DNA from: Emcibacter sp.
GTDB lineage: Bacteria > Pseudomonadota > Alphaproteobacteria > Sphingomonadales > Emcibacteraceae
Assembly: GCF_963675455.1 (NCBI RefSeq)
Contig: NZ_OY776217.1
Location: 2,652,001 to 2,716,000, forward strand
Direction of reading: 5' to 3'
DNA: 64,000 nt
Of the stretch, positions 17,336 to 26,330 are shown piece after piece. The notes beneath the pieces are model-generated. The model was not told the origin of the DNA. It made no database searches and saw nothing but the letters and a program-made list of their open reading frames with translations. The stretch's first letter is position 1, and each line of letters begins with the position of its first letter. The position numbers and the translations under genes were made by a program.

Positions 17336-18883
17336 ATGGCGCCCGCCTTTTACATCACGACACCAATCTATTATGTGAATGACAAGCCGCATATCGGTCA
17401 TGCCTATACCACGCTGGCCTGTGATTTCCTTGCCCGGTTCAAGCGTCTTGACGGTTATGATGTTATGTTCCTGACTGGAACGGACGAACATGGCCAGAAG
17501 GTTGAAAAATCGGCGCAGGCGGCCGGTAAATCCCCGCTGGAATTCTGCGACGAAGTATCACAGCGCTTTCGCATCCTTGCCGAATTCATGAATTATTCCA
17601 ATGATGATTTTATCCGCACCACCGAAGAGCGGCACAAAAAGGCCTGCCAGCATCTGTGGAAGGTTCTTGAAGACAGCGGCAATATCTATCTTGATAAATA
17701 TGCCGGTTGGTACAGTGTGCGGGACGAGGCCTATTTCGGGGAAGGGGAACTGATTGAGGGCGAGGATGGCGAAAAGCTGGCTCCGACAGGCGCCCCGGTG
17801 GAATGGGTGGAAGAAGAAAGCTATTTCTTCAGACTCAGCGCCTGGGGTGACAGGCTCCTCAACTGGTATAACCAGATCCCGGAAACCGTGCTGCCGAAAA
17901 GTCGCAAAAATGAGGTCAAAAGTTTTGTCGAAGGCGGTCTCAGGGATCTGTCCATATCCCGAACCAGCTTTTCCTGGGGCATCCCGGTGCCGGGCAATGA
18001 CAAGCATATAATGTATGTCTGGATCGACGCCCTGACCAATTATCTGACCGCTGTCGGCTATCCGGATATGGACAATGAAGGGTTCACAAAATTCTGGCCC
18101 GCGGACATTCATATGGTTGGCAAGGATATTCTGCGCTTTCATGCGGTATACTGGCCCGCTTTCCTGATGGCGGCCGGAATAGAGCCGCCGAAGCGGGTTT
18201 TCGCCCACGGCTGGTGGACCAATGAAGGTCAGAAGATTTCCAAATCCGTCGGCAATGTCATCGATCCCTTCGATATTGTTGAGGAGTTCGGCCTTGACCA
18301 GGTGCGCTATTTCCTGATGCGGGAAGTGCCATTCGGCAATGACGGCGATTTTTCCCGCCAGGCAATGATCAACCGGATCAACAGTGATCTGGCCAATGAT
18401 CTCGGCAATCTGGCGCAACGTTCACTGAGCATGATCTTCAAGAACTGCGAAGCCAAAATGCCTGTACCGGGAGAGCTTGCAGATGCAGACCGGGAGATCC
18501 TTTCCGCTGTCGACGGCCTTCTGAACCAGGTGAGGGAAAAAATGGATCAGCAGTCCTTCAATCATGCCCTGGAAGTGATCTGGAAAGTTGTCGGGGACGC
18601 CAACAGCTATTTCACCGCGCAGGAACCTTGGGCGTTGAAGAAGACCGATCCGGAACGCATGGGAACTGTTCTCTATGTGACTGCCGAAATCATCCGGCAG
18701 GTTGCCATTCTGGCCCAGCCGATCATGCCGGTGTCGGCTGCAAAACTTCTGGACCAGCTTATGGTGCCTTCAGATAAACGCGGCTTCAGCGACCTTGGCG
18801 AAAAGGGCCGTCTTGCCAGCGGGATGATCATGGATAAACCCGAAGGGGTCTTTCCGCGCTATGTGGAGGCTGACGCGGGATGA
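17336..18883 (+). CDS. metG: Methionine--tRNA ligase
   Basis: Class I aminoacyl-tRNA synthetase charging tRNA-Met. The HIGH motif is at residues 19-22 (PHIGHAYTT) and the KMSKS motif appears as KISKS at 300-304. Between them is the connective peptide. The four zinc-knuckle cysteines of the E. coli type enzyme are not seen, placing it in the group without bound zinc. Length is 515 residues, so it lacks the C-terminal tRNA-binding/dimerisation domain present in longer MetRS. It overlaps the tatD-family gene by 4 bases (ATGA). Confidence 0.97.
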   Translation: MAPAFYITTPIYYVNDKPHIGHAYTTLACDFLARFKRLDGYDVMFLTGTDEHGQKVEKSAQAAGKSPLEFCDEVSQRFRILAEFMNYSNDDFIRTTEERHKKACQHLWKVLEDSGNIYLDKYAGWYSVRDEAYFGEGELIEGEDGEKLAPTGAPVEWVEEESYFFRLSAWGDRLLNWYNQIPETVLPKSRKNEVKSFVEGGLRDLSISRTSFSWGIPVPGNDKHIMYVWIDALTNYLTAVGYPDMDNEGFTKFWPADIHMVGKDILRFHAVYWPAFLMAAGIEPPKRVFAHGWWTNEGQKISKSVGNVIDPFDIVEEFGLDQVRYFLMREVPFGNDGDFSRQAMINRINSDLANDLGNLAQRSLSMIFKNCEAKMPVPGELADADREILSAVDGLLNQVREKMDQQSFNHALEVIWKVVGDANSYFTAQEPWALKKTDPERMGTVLYVTAEIIRQVAILAQPIMPVSAAKLLDQLMVPSDKRGFSDLGEKGRLASGMIMDKPEGVFPRYVEADAG

Positions 18884-19659
18884 TCGTCGATAGCCATTGC
18901 CACCTTAATTACGGCAGCATGACCGAGGATATGGATGGTGTCATGCAGCGGGCATCGGAAGCCGGTGTCGGCACCATGCTGGCCATCAATGCCCGTCTCA
19001 GCGAGTATGAGGAGGTTCTGGCGATCGCCGAAAGCTTTGACAATGTCTGGTGCACCGTTGGCAGTCATCCGCATGAGGCCGAAAAAGAGCCCGGAATCAC
19101 TGCCGATCAGCTCATTGAAAAGACCCGCCCTGCCAAGGTGGTAGGTATCGGGGAAACCGGTCTTGACTATTTTTATGAGCATGCGCCGCGCGAACTTCAG
19201 AAAGCCAATTTTCGTGCTCACATTGCGGCCAGTCGTGAGACCGGCCTGCCGCTGATTGTCCATGCCAGGGATGCAGACGAAGATACCGCCAGCCTGATGA
19301 AAGAGGAAATGGACAAGGGTGCCTACCCGGCGGTTATCCATTGTTTCACGGCCAGCCGGGCGCTTGCCGAGGCCTGCCTTGAAATGGGTTGTTATATTTC
19401 CATTTCCGGCATTGTCACTTTCAACAGCGCCAAAGACCTGCAGGAAACCGTCAAAATCATTCCCCTCAACCGGTTATTGATTGAAACGGATGCCCCTTAT
19501 CTGGCGCCGGTCCCCAAAAGGGGAAAACCAAACGAGCCATCCTATGTAAAATATACGGCGGAGTTCCTGGCCAGTCATCTGGATCTTGATTATGAGGAAC
19601 TTGCCAGGGCGACCACCGATAATTTTTTCACCCTGTTCTCCAAAGCCCAGCGGCCCTGA
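18880..19659 (+). CDS. TatD family metal-dependent hydrolase
   Basis: TIM-barrel hydrolase of the TatD/YcfH family, linked in other bacteria to 3'-5' exonuclease activity. Metal ligands are visible: DSHCHLNY at the N-terminus, GIGETGLDYFY, IVHARDAD, VIHCFT and ETDAPYLAP. Length is 259 residues, usual for the family. The start overlaps the metG stop by 4 bases, and the next gene (MBL fold) starts 12 bases downstream. This metG-tatD-MBL triplet is widely conserved, which suggests a shared but still poorly defined function. Confidence 0.92.
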   Translation: MIVDSHCHLNYGSMTEDMDGVMQRASEAGVGTMLAINARLSEYEEVLAIAESFDNVWCTVGSHPHEAEKEPGITADQLIEKTRPAKVVGIGETGLDYFYEHAPRELQKANFRAHIAASRETGLPLIVHARDADEDTASLMKEEMDKGAYPAVIHCFTASRALAEACLEMGCYISISGIVTFNSAKDLQETVKIIPLNRLLIETDAPYLAPVPKRGKPNEPSYVKYTAEFLASHLDLDYEELARATTDNFFTLFSKAQRP

Positions 19660-19671
19660 GGAAAACCCGTC

Positions 19672-20427
19672 ATGAAAGTCACCATACTCGGATGCGGAAC
19701 TTCAGGCGGTGTGCCCCGGATCGGAGAAATCTGGGGTGTCTGCGACCGGAATAATCCAAAGAACAGGCGTCGTCGCTCCTCGATCCTTGTTGAGGAGGGG
19801 GAGACGATGATTATGGTCGACACTACCCCGGATCTCAGGGAACAATGTCTGGACAACTGCATCACCCGGCTGGACGGTGTGCTTTACACCCATGATCATG
19901 CGGATCACACCCACGGCATTGATGATCTTCGGGGCATCAAACAGTGCATGAAAAAGAAGGTTGAGGTCTATGCCAATCGGGAAACCCGCGATGTGTTGCT
20001 CCAGAGGTTTGAGTATATTTTCAAACAACAGGGCAGCTATCCAACCGTCGCCAACATGAATGAAATTGACCTCGCCCCGTTCCGTATAGATGCCATAGAC
20101 ATCCAGCCCTTCCGGCAAATCCACGGAGATTCAGAATCATATGGTTTTCGTTTAAATAAAATAGCTTATAGTACAGACTTTAATGTAATACCTGAAGAAA
20201 GTTTTGCCCAGCTTCAGGACCTGGACCTGTGGGTGGTCGATGCGTTGAGACCTGAACCGCACCCAACTCACAGCCATTTGCAGCAGACTCTTGATTATAT
20301 TGAAAGGGTCAAACCCAAAAGGGCAATCCTCACGCATATGACCTGGGATATGGATTATGAGACTCTGAAACGGGAATTGCCGCCACATGTCGAGCCGGCT
20401 TATGATGGAATGGTGATCGAGTTATGA
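19672..20427 (+). CDS. MBL fold metallo-hydrolase (PhnP-like)
   Basis: Cytoplasmic metallo-beta-lactamase-fold hydrolase, 251 residues, resembling PhnP phosphodiesterases. It starts with KVTILGCGTSGGVPRIGEIWG, a strong family signature. The metal-binding motif HDHADH is at residues 74-79. Further ligands lie in IHGDSESYGFR, AYSTDFN and LTHMTWDMDY. Cysteines near residue 25 (GVCDRNNPKNRR) recall the family's extra zinc site. No phn genes are nearby, so phosphonate degradation is not implied. A short AT-rich patch at about 20145-20190 lies within the gene. It overlaps the MFS gene by 4 bases. Confidence 0.88.
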   Translation: MKVTILGCGTSGGVPRIGEIWGVCDRNNPKNRRRRSSILVEEGETMIMVDTTPDLREQCLDNCITRLDGVLYTHDHADHTHGIDDLRGIKQCMKKKVEVYANRETRDVLLQRFEYIFKQQGSYPTVANMNEIDLAPFRIDAIDIQPFRQIHGDSESYGFRLNKIAYSTDFNVIPEESFAQLQDLDLWVVDALRPEPHPTHSHLQQTLDYIERVKPKRAILTHMTWDMDYETLKRELPPHVEPAYDGMVIEL

Positions 20428-21683
20428 CAGAAGGTCTTGCCAGAGATTACAAGAAGAACGTAACCCTGCTGTGTATATGCCAGGCTTTTATTCTGTCCTC
20501 AAGTATGACGCTAATCACTTACGCAGTCCTCGTCGGCCAGATGCTGGCGCCCGATCCCAAGTGGGCGACGGTACCGATGGCTACCAGTGTTCTCGGCGCG
20601 GCTCTGATGGCTCTCCCTGCCTCCTATTTTATGAAATATTTTGGCCGCCAGCGGGGTTTTCAGTTCGGTGCCCTGTGTGCCACCGTCGCCGGCGTCATTG
20701 CCATATATGCCCTTTATATCCAGAGTTTTGGCCTTTTTTGCCTCGCCACCCTGCTGCACGGAATCTATCAGGCCTTTGCCGCCTATTACCGTTTTGCCGC
20801 TATGGAGGTAAGTCCGCCGGATTTCCAGAAACAGGGCATTTCCCTTGTACTTGCGGGCGGTATCATAGCTGCGCTTGTAACTCCCACCATTACCGGATTT
20901 TACAATGATGCTTTCGGGCCCTTTACCTTTGCCGGTCCTTATGCCCTTGTGGTCACCCTGAGCATTCTGGCTCATCTGCCCATGGGGTTGCTGAAAATTC
21001 CACACAGCAAGCCTGTAATGGAACAGGCCGAAAAAGGGGCCGGGCAAAAGGCCGGAGGCAAAGTGAATATCATGGATATCATCCGCCGTCCGGCCTTTAT
21101 CTGCGCCATGCTCAATGCCAGCGGGTCATACTTTCTGATGTCCTTCATCATGGCTGCAAGTCCCATTGCGGTGGTGTTCTGCGGCTTTGAAAATGCCGAC
21201 GCTGCCACAGTCATCCAGGTGCATGTTCTTTTCATGTTCATTCCGGCTTTCTTTACCGGAACCCTGATTGCCCGTTTCGGCAATATTCCCATTATCCTGA
21301 TCGGTATGCTGCTCTATGCCATAGCGGCCGCTATCGCCATCTATGATGTTGAACTGACCAACTTCTATTTGTCGCTCGGACTTCTCGGTATTGCCTGGAA
21401 TTTCATGTTTACCTCGTCCACCAGTCTGTTGGCAGAGGCCTATTCGGAAAAGGAAAAGGCCTTTACCCAGGGGATCAACGATTTTCTTGTCTACAGCATG
21501 ACGGCGACCGCCTCTCTCACCTCAGGGTATGTCTTCGCCACCCTGGGCTGGTCAAAAATGAACATGATGAGCTATTCGATACTTGCCGTTCTGTTTGTGG
21601 TTACCCTGTGGTATGTTAGACAGACAAGACAACCGTCCGCCGGGGAGGAGACCATCCCGGCGGCAATAACAGAAGGGGAGTAA
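20424..21683 (+). CDS. MFS transporter
   Basis: Major facilitator with about 12 membrane segments in 419 residues; substrate unknown. The loop 2-3 region reads FMKYFGRQRGFQFG, a degenerate MFS A-motif. The middle cytoplasmic loop is basic (MEQAEKGAGQKAGGKVNIMDIIRRP), dividing two six-helix bundles. The C-terminal half has NFMFTSSTSLLAEAYSEKEK, recalling the YnfM/YdhP-like group of uncharacterised MFS proteins. ATG overlaps the MBL-gene stop by 4 bases, and the cyclophilin GTG lies 4 bases after its stop, so it belongs to the same transcript. Confidence 0.88.
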   Translation: MTEGLARDYKKNVTLLCICQAFILSSSMTLITYAVLVGQMLAPDPKWATVPMATSVLGAALMALPASYFMKYFGRQRGFQFGALCATVAGVIAIYALYIQSFGLFCLATLLHGIYQAFAAYYRFAAMEVSPPDFQKQGISLVLAGGIIAALVTPTITGFYNDAFGPFTFAGPYALVVTLSILAHLPMGLLKIPHSKPVMEQAEKGAGQKAGGKVNIMDIIRRPAFICAMLNASGSYFLMSFIMAASPIAVVFCGFENADAATVIQVHVLFMFIPAFFTGTLIARFGNIPIILIGMLLYAIAAAIAIYDVELTNFYLSLGLLGIAWNFMFTSSTSLLAEAYSEKEKAFTQGINDFLVYSMTATASLTSGYVFATLGWSKMNMMSYSILAVLFVVTLWYVRQTRQPSAGEETIPAAITEGE

Positions 21684-21687
21684 TATT

Positions 21688-22323
21688 GTGAACAGACGCG
21701 GGGTCTTATCTCTTGGAAAATCATTTCTCTCCTGTATGGCCCTGGTGCTTGCGTTGTCATTGCCGGCCTTGGCTGAAGAAAAAACCACTGATGTGGTGAT
21801 CTCCACCGATCTTGGCGATATCAATCTCAGGCTTTATCCGGAGCGGGCGCCGCTGACGGTGGCGAATTTCCTGAACAACATTGATGCCGGACTTTACAAT
21901 GGCGGGCAGTTCTACCGGGCGGTACGCATGGACAACCAGAGACCTGCGAAGACCACCATCACCCTCATTCAGGGAGGACGAAACCAGGCAATGACACCAT
22001 TACCGCCGATCGCCCATGAAACCACAGAAATGACCGGTATTTCCCACCAGAATGGTGTGATCTCCATGGCCAGGCTGGAGCCAGGTACAGCAAATACCGA
22101 GTTTTTCATCTGTATCGGTGACAACAGCGCCCTTGATTACGGTAGCGACCGAAATCCGGACCGGCAGGGATATGCCACCTTCGGTGTTGTAACCCAGGGG
22201 ATGGAAGTGGTCATGAATATCCAGAACCAGCCGACCAACTTTCCGATGGAGGATCCGGATTCTCCGGTTCACGGCCAGATTATGGAACAACCCGTAAAAA
22301 TTCTTTCTGTCAGAAGAAAATAA
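21688..22323 (+). CDS. Periplasmic peptidyl-prolyl cis-trans isomerase (cyclophilin type)
   Basis: Cyclophilin-fold proline isomerase exported to the periplasm. GTG at 21688 with AGGGGAG 7 bases upstream. The signal peptide runs SFLSCMALVLALSLPALAEE. The cyclophilin core includes ISTDLGDINLRLYPERAPLTVANFLN, TLIQGG, EPGTANTEFFICIGDN and YATFGVVTQGMEVV. The usual FHRxI segment is replaced by FYRAVRMDNQRP, so an active-site Arg is retained within a divergent loop, and the Phe of the QxxMxxFxF motif is in EFFICIG. Length is 211 residues. Confidence 0.92.
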   Translation: MNRRGVLSLGKSFLSCMALVLALSLPALAEEKTTDVVISTDLGDINLRLYPERAPLTVANFLNNIDAGLYNGGQFYRAVRMDNQRPAKTTITLIQGGRNQAMTPLPPIAHETTEMTGISHQNGVISMARLEPGTANTEFFICIGDNSALDYGSDRNPDRQGYATFGVVTQGMEVVMNIQNQPTNFPMEDPDSPVHGQIMEQPVKILSVRRK

Positions 22324-22343
22324 CCGCCTGGAAGCACGACAAG

Positions 22344-23000
22344 ATGTTCACTAAAAGATTAGGCTGGTACAGGGACATTCGACGTCTGTTTAAGGTATCT
22401 GCGGAAATGTTGCGCGGATTTAACCTGATGCGGAAAATCGGTCCCTGCGTCACTATCTTCGGCTCGGCCCGCTTCGGCGAAGATCACCTCTATTATCAAC
22501 AGACACGGGAAATTGCCTCCAAGCTTGCCAAATCCGGTTTTGCAATCATGACCGGAGGCGGACCGGGAATTATGGAAGCGGCCAATCGCGGGGCCTATGA
22601 AAATGGCGCCATATCCGCAGGCTGCAATATCCTGCTGCCCACGGAGCAAGTACCCAATCCCTATCTGACCATCAGTACGACCTTTAAACATTTCTATGTG
22701 CGCAAGCTGATGCTTGTCCGTTACTCACAGGGCTTTGTGCTGATGCCCGGAGGATTTGGAACGCTGGATGAAATGTTTGAAACGCTCACCCTGATGCAGA
22801 CCGATAAAATTACTGATTTTCCTGTTGTTGCTTTCGGCAGCGACTACTGGGGAGAACTTATCCCCTTTCTTGAAAAGACCATGATCCGTTTCGGTACTAT
22901 TGACACCAAGGATCTGGACCTGATCCGGGTCACCGACGATGTGGATGAAGTCGTGGCGATTATGACCGGCGAAGCCTGCGAAGAGCATTTTGAAGGCTGA
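22344..23000 (+). CDS. LOG family protein (TIGR00730-type Rossmann fold)
   Basis: A lysine-decarboxylase-like/LOG-family protein. Characterised members remove ribose 5-phosphate from nucleoside monophosphates (cytokinin activation, or AMP/GMP turnover in bacteria). Signatures are GGGPGIMEAANRGAYENGAISAGCNI and the PGGxGTxxE motif at residues 135-143 (PGGFGTLDE). Length is 218 residues with a basic N-terminal extension (FTKRLGWYRDIRRLF). The stop codon directly abuts the stop of convergent chrA with no spacer. Confidence 0.88.
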   Translation: MFTKRLGWYRDIRRLFKVSAEMLRGFNLMRKIGPCVTIFGSARFGEDHLYYQQTREIASKLAKSGFAIMTGGGPGIMEAANRGAYENGAISAGCNILLPTEQVPNPYLTISTTFKHFYVRKLMLVRYSQGFVLMPGGFGTLDEMFETLTLMQTDKITDFPVVAFGSDYWGELIPFLEKTMIRFGTIDTKDLDLIRVTDDVDEVVAIMTGEACEEHFEG

Positions 23001-24197
23001 TCAAAACAAAAATTGCCCGGTCACGCCCGCCAGTATAATCAGCGCCCACGGTGGAAGCTTCCAGTGACGCAGCAACAGGTAACTCACGACGGCGGCCAGA
23101 AGGGGCTGGTAACCTGTAATTGTCGCCGTAATAACGGGATCATAAAAAACCGCCGCCAATAAACCGACAACAGCAGCATTGATTCCTTTCATGGCATTCC
23201 TGGCCCGGGTGATTTTCCGAAACCTTTCCCACAGGGGGAGCCCGCCGAGCACCAGAAAAAACGATGGCAGGAATATCCCGGCTGTTGCAACTAGCGCGCC
23301 AAGAGCGGCTGTGCTGGAGGGAGCCGCCATCGCACCAAGATAGCTTGCAAAAGTAAAAAGCGGACCTGGCACCGCCTGGGCAAGACCGTACCCGGCGAGA
23401 AACTCATCGGTGCCGACAAGACCGCTTTCAACCATTTCTGCCTGCAACAGGGGCAGAACAACATGCCCGCCGCCGAAGACAAGTGAACCCGATCGATAGA
23501 AGCTGTCCAGCAGACGCCATTCCAGTATTCCTGAATGGAAAGCGATCAAGGGCAGCGCGACAAGAAGTCCAGCGAAAACAGACAGGAAGATAAGGGATGT
23601 CCCAATAGCGTGAGTGTTGCCCAGCTTTTCAGCTTCACCTTCCGACTGGTCTTTTTTCAGCCAGAACAAGCCGATAAATCCGCCTGCAGCAATTGCCATC
23701 ACCTGGCCGGCTGCTCCGGCCATCAGAAAGACGATACACATGGCTAAAACTGCTATCGAAGCTGTTTTTCTGTCACTGGCAAGAGACGAGGCCATGCCGG
23801 CAAGGGCATGCGCGACGATTGCGACTGTTGTTGTCTTGAGGCCCAAAATCCAGCCGTTGTCGCCCCCATACGCAAGATTCAACATGCCGAAAGCGAAAAG
23901 AAACATAAGGATTGCAGATGGCAGTGTGAAACCGAGCCATGCTGCAAACAAACCGGCATAACCGCCCTTTGTCAAACCGATCGCCATACCCACCTGGCTC
24001 GAGGCGGGTCCCGGCAGGAATTGACAGAATGCGATCAGGTCCGCATAGGTGTCGTCGTTGAACCACTGGCGCCTTGTGACAAATTCTTCACGAAAATACC
24101 CCAGATGGGCGACCGGCCCGCCAAAAGAAGTGCACCCCAGCACAAGAAAGCGTCGGAAAATTTCCCAGCAGGAAATGCCTGTGTTTTTATCTGTCAT
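23001..24197 (-). CDS. chrA: Chromate transporter ChrA (long form)
   Basis: CHR superfamily membrane transporter; characterised members export chromate. The 398-residue protein is the two-domain long form. Each half starts with the CHR signature: FLVLGCTSFGGPVAHLGYFREEFV in the N-half and SLVFGGGHVVLPLLQAEMV in the C-half, with PGP motifs LPGPASSQVG and VPGPLFTFASYLG. The start MTDKNTGISCWEIF at 24197 has an AAAGG SD about 10 bases upstream. The frame is open further to 24365, but that extension is AT-rich and unlike the family. Transport of chromate itself is not proven by context, and no chromate regulator is nearby. Confidence 0.9.
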   Translation of the reverse strand: MTDKNTGISCWEIFRRFLVLGCTSFGGPVAHLGYFREEFVTRRQWFNDDTYADLIAFCQFLPGPASSQVGMAIGLTKGGYAGLFAAWLGFTLPSAILMFLFAFGMLNLAYGGDNGWILGLKTTTVAIVAHALAGMASSLASDRKTASIAVLAMCIVFLMAGAAGQVMAIAAGGFIGLFWLKKDQSEGEAEKLGNTHAIGTSLIFLSVFAGLLVALPLIAFHSGILEWRLLDSFYRSGSLVFGGGHVVLPLLQAEMVESGLVGTDEFLAGYGLAQAVPGPLFTFASYLGAMAAPSSTAALGALVATAGIFLPSFFLVLGGLPLWERFRKITRARNAMKGINAAVVGLLAAVFYDPVITATITGYQPLLAAVVSYLLLRHWKLPPWALIILAGVTGQFLF

Positions 24198-24655
24198 CTT
24201 CTGCCTTTCTTTTGGTTGTCTTTTTAGCTGTAAATTCCTGACGAGGCCATTGCAATGATCTTTTCCACTGATAATTCGGAATAAATTATGGTTAAAAGAA
24301 AATAAACAAAATAATATTCTTAAATATAAAAGCCAGGAAATAAAATATTTGTATAAAATATGCAAAATTCAAATATACCAATTAACACAAACTGTTAAGT
24401 ATTCTTTACAGTTTTGTATCGAGCCTATTTTTGCCCTGATTAGCAACCCCTTATTTTGCGCCAATTATTAAACATTGGCGCGTTTTTTGCATTAACCATG
24501 AATACTGCTCTGTTTTACCACAGATTGTAAAAAAATTTGACAGGGCCGGGGAGGGGAGAGTCATCCACAGTCTTTCCCGATAAAAAGATCACCTGAAAAC
24601 CCGTCTGCAAGGCGGGAACGGTATAGTCTTATAACCTTTAGAAAGGGGATTTTCC
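24198..24655. promoter_or_regulatory. 458-base AT-rich divergent intergenic region with inverted repeats
   Basis: Non-coding gap between chrA (minus) and the metalloprotease (plus), clearly more AT-rich than its flanks. Three structured elements are seen. A 17-base inverted repeat TTAACA-N5-TGTTAA lies at 24382-24398. A terminator-like hairpin lies at 24458-24488. An inverted repeat TTTTAC-N8-GTAAAA lies at 24513-24532. The last 100 bases contain a possible -10 (TATAGT, near 24622) and an SD (AGAAAGGGG at 24640-24649) for the metalloprotease. It is likely to hold the promoters of both genes and perhaps a small RNA. Confidence 0.5.
24458..24488 (+). terminator. Intrinsic terminator-like hairpin inside the divergent region
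   Basis: A perfect 8-bp stem GCGCCAAT (24458-24465) and ATTGGCGC (24474-24481), with an 8-base loop, is followed by G and six T (24483-24488). It reads as a plus-strand rho-independent terminator. It sits 168 bases before the metalloprotease start and beyond the chrA start, so it ends either an unannotated short transcript or read-through from the LOG gene operon. Confidence 0.7.
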
Positions 24656-26314
24656 ATGAATGTGGATTTTCATGCTACAACTTTAAAAATAAAAAAGATG
24701 ACCTTCATAGGGGCCATCTCCATTGCCGCCCTGTCGGCGCCCGCATACGCAACTACCGTTGAACCGCTTCTGAGTGTGGACGAAGCGATGTCTCTTCTTG
24801 CTCACACTCATTCAACAACCTGCAATCACTGGCAGAATGCACCGCTTGCCCTGAAAGAGCAGATGCTGTCAGGCGGGAGAACGGACAGTCTCCGGACTTC
24901 TGCGGCTTCTTCGTCAGCTGTCGGCAGGTCCGTCGTGGCTGACGGCTTTGCCGACGGCCAGGTTTCAACCCCTGCTTCAACAGGCGCAAACGCCACTGGT
25001 ACACAGGTTGTTTTTCTTGACTTTGACAGTGCAACTACCGGCACTTACAGCAGAACCTATAAGGAAAATGCAGACGGAACCGGTGCAGATATAACAGAGG
25101 TATTTGACGAACATATCTACACCCAGGAAGAACGTGACTATATCCAGCAGCGTTATCAGGCTGACTATGCGGGCTTTGACTACCAATTTGTTACTGAAGC
25201 CCCGGCTGAAGGCACCTATAGCACGGTTTTCTTTAATGCCAATATGCCGGGTGAGGGCGCTGCTGCCGGTCCTGCCGGGATCGAGTTTGCAGACGGGGGT
25301 GTTCCTACCAGTATTCTTTTTGGTATCGCCGACGCCATTGACTTTCGTAACCTGGACCGCGGGGAGAACGCTAACGTAGACGGTAATGCCTGGGCTATCC
25401 TGGCCGAGTTTGGAATATTTGAGGCCCGCCTCGGAATGGAGGCCACACCGGAGAATATTGCACTTGCCACTACGATCCAGAGCGCCCAGACCGGTGCCCA
25501 TGAACTCGGACATATTGTCGGTTTGCGGCATTATGATGCCTGGGGACCGATCGGTCAGGGGTTGCCGACTACAGGAACTCCGCCGGATGGTGCTTTCCTG
25601 CCGACCTATACAGGTCCACGAAACGGCGACGAAACCACCCTTCACCTGATGGGATCCGGCTTCAGTGCAGGTCTCACCCTGGCTGATTCCGTTGTCACCG
25701 ACCGTTTTTTCAGTGAGCGTTCCGCCATCAAACTGGCCTTCAATGAACAGGGACAGGTTGTTGCAGAAACTGATCAGGATCACAGCTGGTTTGATACGGC
25801 ACAGGAAGTGCGTCTGGAAATACTGGATGTTCCCAATACCATATTACAGGGGGACTATTCCATCCATTCCAACGAACACCTGGTTACTAGCGCAATCTCC
25901 ATTGAAGGCAGTATTTCGGAAATAGAGCAACTGGACTTCTATGCCTTTGAAGGAAAAGAAGGAGATATCTTCAATCTTGAAGTGATCTCCCTGGTAGACT
26001 GGAATAATGAAGATTTCTTTGACCCCATTCTCTATATCTTCGACGAAGCCATGAATATGATCATGTATAGTGACGATGAATTCGAGAGCCCGGACTCATT
26101 TATCTTTGATTTCATTCTGGACTATACAGGCATCTTCTATGCCGTCGTCAGTGGCTTTGACTATACCGGCACAGGGTTCGATGAGTGGAGCCTCGGTAAC
26201 TACCAGCTCTTTGTCTCCCGGACTTCTGTAGTTTCCGCTCCGGCAGCAGCCCTGCTTCTTGCCATGGGCTTCGGTGTTCTGGTACGCTCCAGAAGGAAAA
26301 AGTTCGCCAACTAA
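24656..26314 (+). CDS. Secreted zinc metalloprotease with PPC domain and PEP-CTERM-like sorting tail
   Basis: A 552-residue exported protein. A signal-like segment (FIGAISIAALSAPAYAT) is followed by a catalytic region with the metzincin zinc motif HExxHxxGxxH (HELGHIVGLRH; H282, E283, H286, H292), resembling matrixin/serralysin-type peptidases. A bacterial pre-peptidase (PPC) beta domain lies at about residues 410-520 (LEQLDFYAFEGKEGDIFNLEV ...). The C-terminus is VSAPAAALLLAMGFGVLV then RSRRKK: a short motif, hydrophobic helix and basic cluster. This is the tripartite layout of PEP-CTERM/exosortase signals, with VSAPA in place of VPEPA. Start ATG has SD AGAAAGGGG. It likely forms an operon with the next gene, 16 bases downstream. 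Confidence 0.85.
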   Translation: MNVDFHATTLKIKKMTFIGAISIAALSAPAYATTVEPLLSVDEAMSLLAHTHSTTCNHWQNAPLALKEQMLSGGRTDSLRTSAASSSAVGRSVVADGFADGQVSTPASTGANATGTQVVFLDFDSATTGTYSRTYKENADGTGADITEVFDEHIYTQEERDYIQQRYQADYAGFDYQFVTEAPAEGTYSTVFFNANMPGEGAAAGPAGIEFADGGVPTSILFGIADAIDFRNLDRGENANVDGNAWAILAEFGIFEARLGMEATPENIALATTIQSAQTGAHELGHIVGLRHYDAWGPIGQGLPTTGTPPDGAFLPTYTGPRNGDETTLHLMGSGFSAGLTLADSVVTDRFFSERSAIKLAFNEQGQVVAETDQDHSWFDTAQEVRLEILDVPNTILQGDYSIHSNEHLVTSAISIEGSISEIEQLDFYAFEGKEGDIFNLEVISLVDWNNEDFFDPILYIFDEAMNMIMYSDDEFESPDSFIFDFILDYTGIFYAVVSGFDYTGTGFDEWSLGNYQLFVSRTSVVSAPAAALLLAMGFGVLVRSRRKKFAN

Positions 26315-26330
26315 CTATAAAAGAGGAAAA

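Noticed and set aside
17558..18418. 286-codon frame antisense to metG
   Set aside because: metG motifs fix the coding strand; the antisense product resembles no family.
24198..24365. 56-residue N-terminal extension of the chromate transporter
   Set aside because: The region is AT-rich and unlike the family, while ATG 24197 has an AAAGG SD and the usual ChrA start.
24537..24570. TTGACA sequence resembling a -35 box
   Set aside because: No acceptable -10 lies 16-18 bases downstream; the following stretch is GC-rich.
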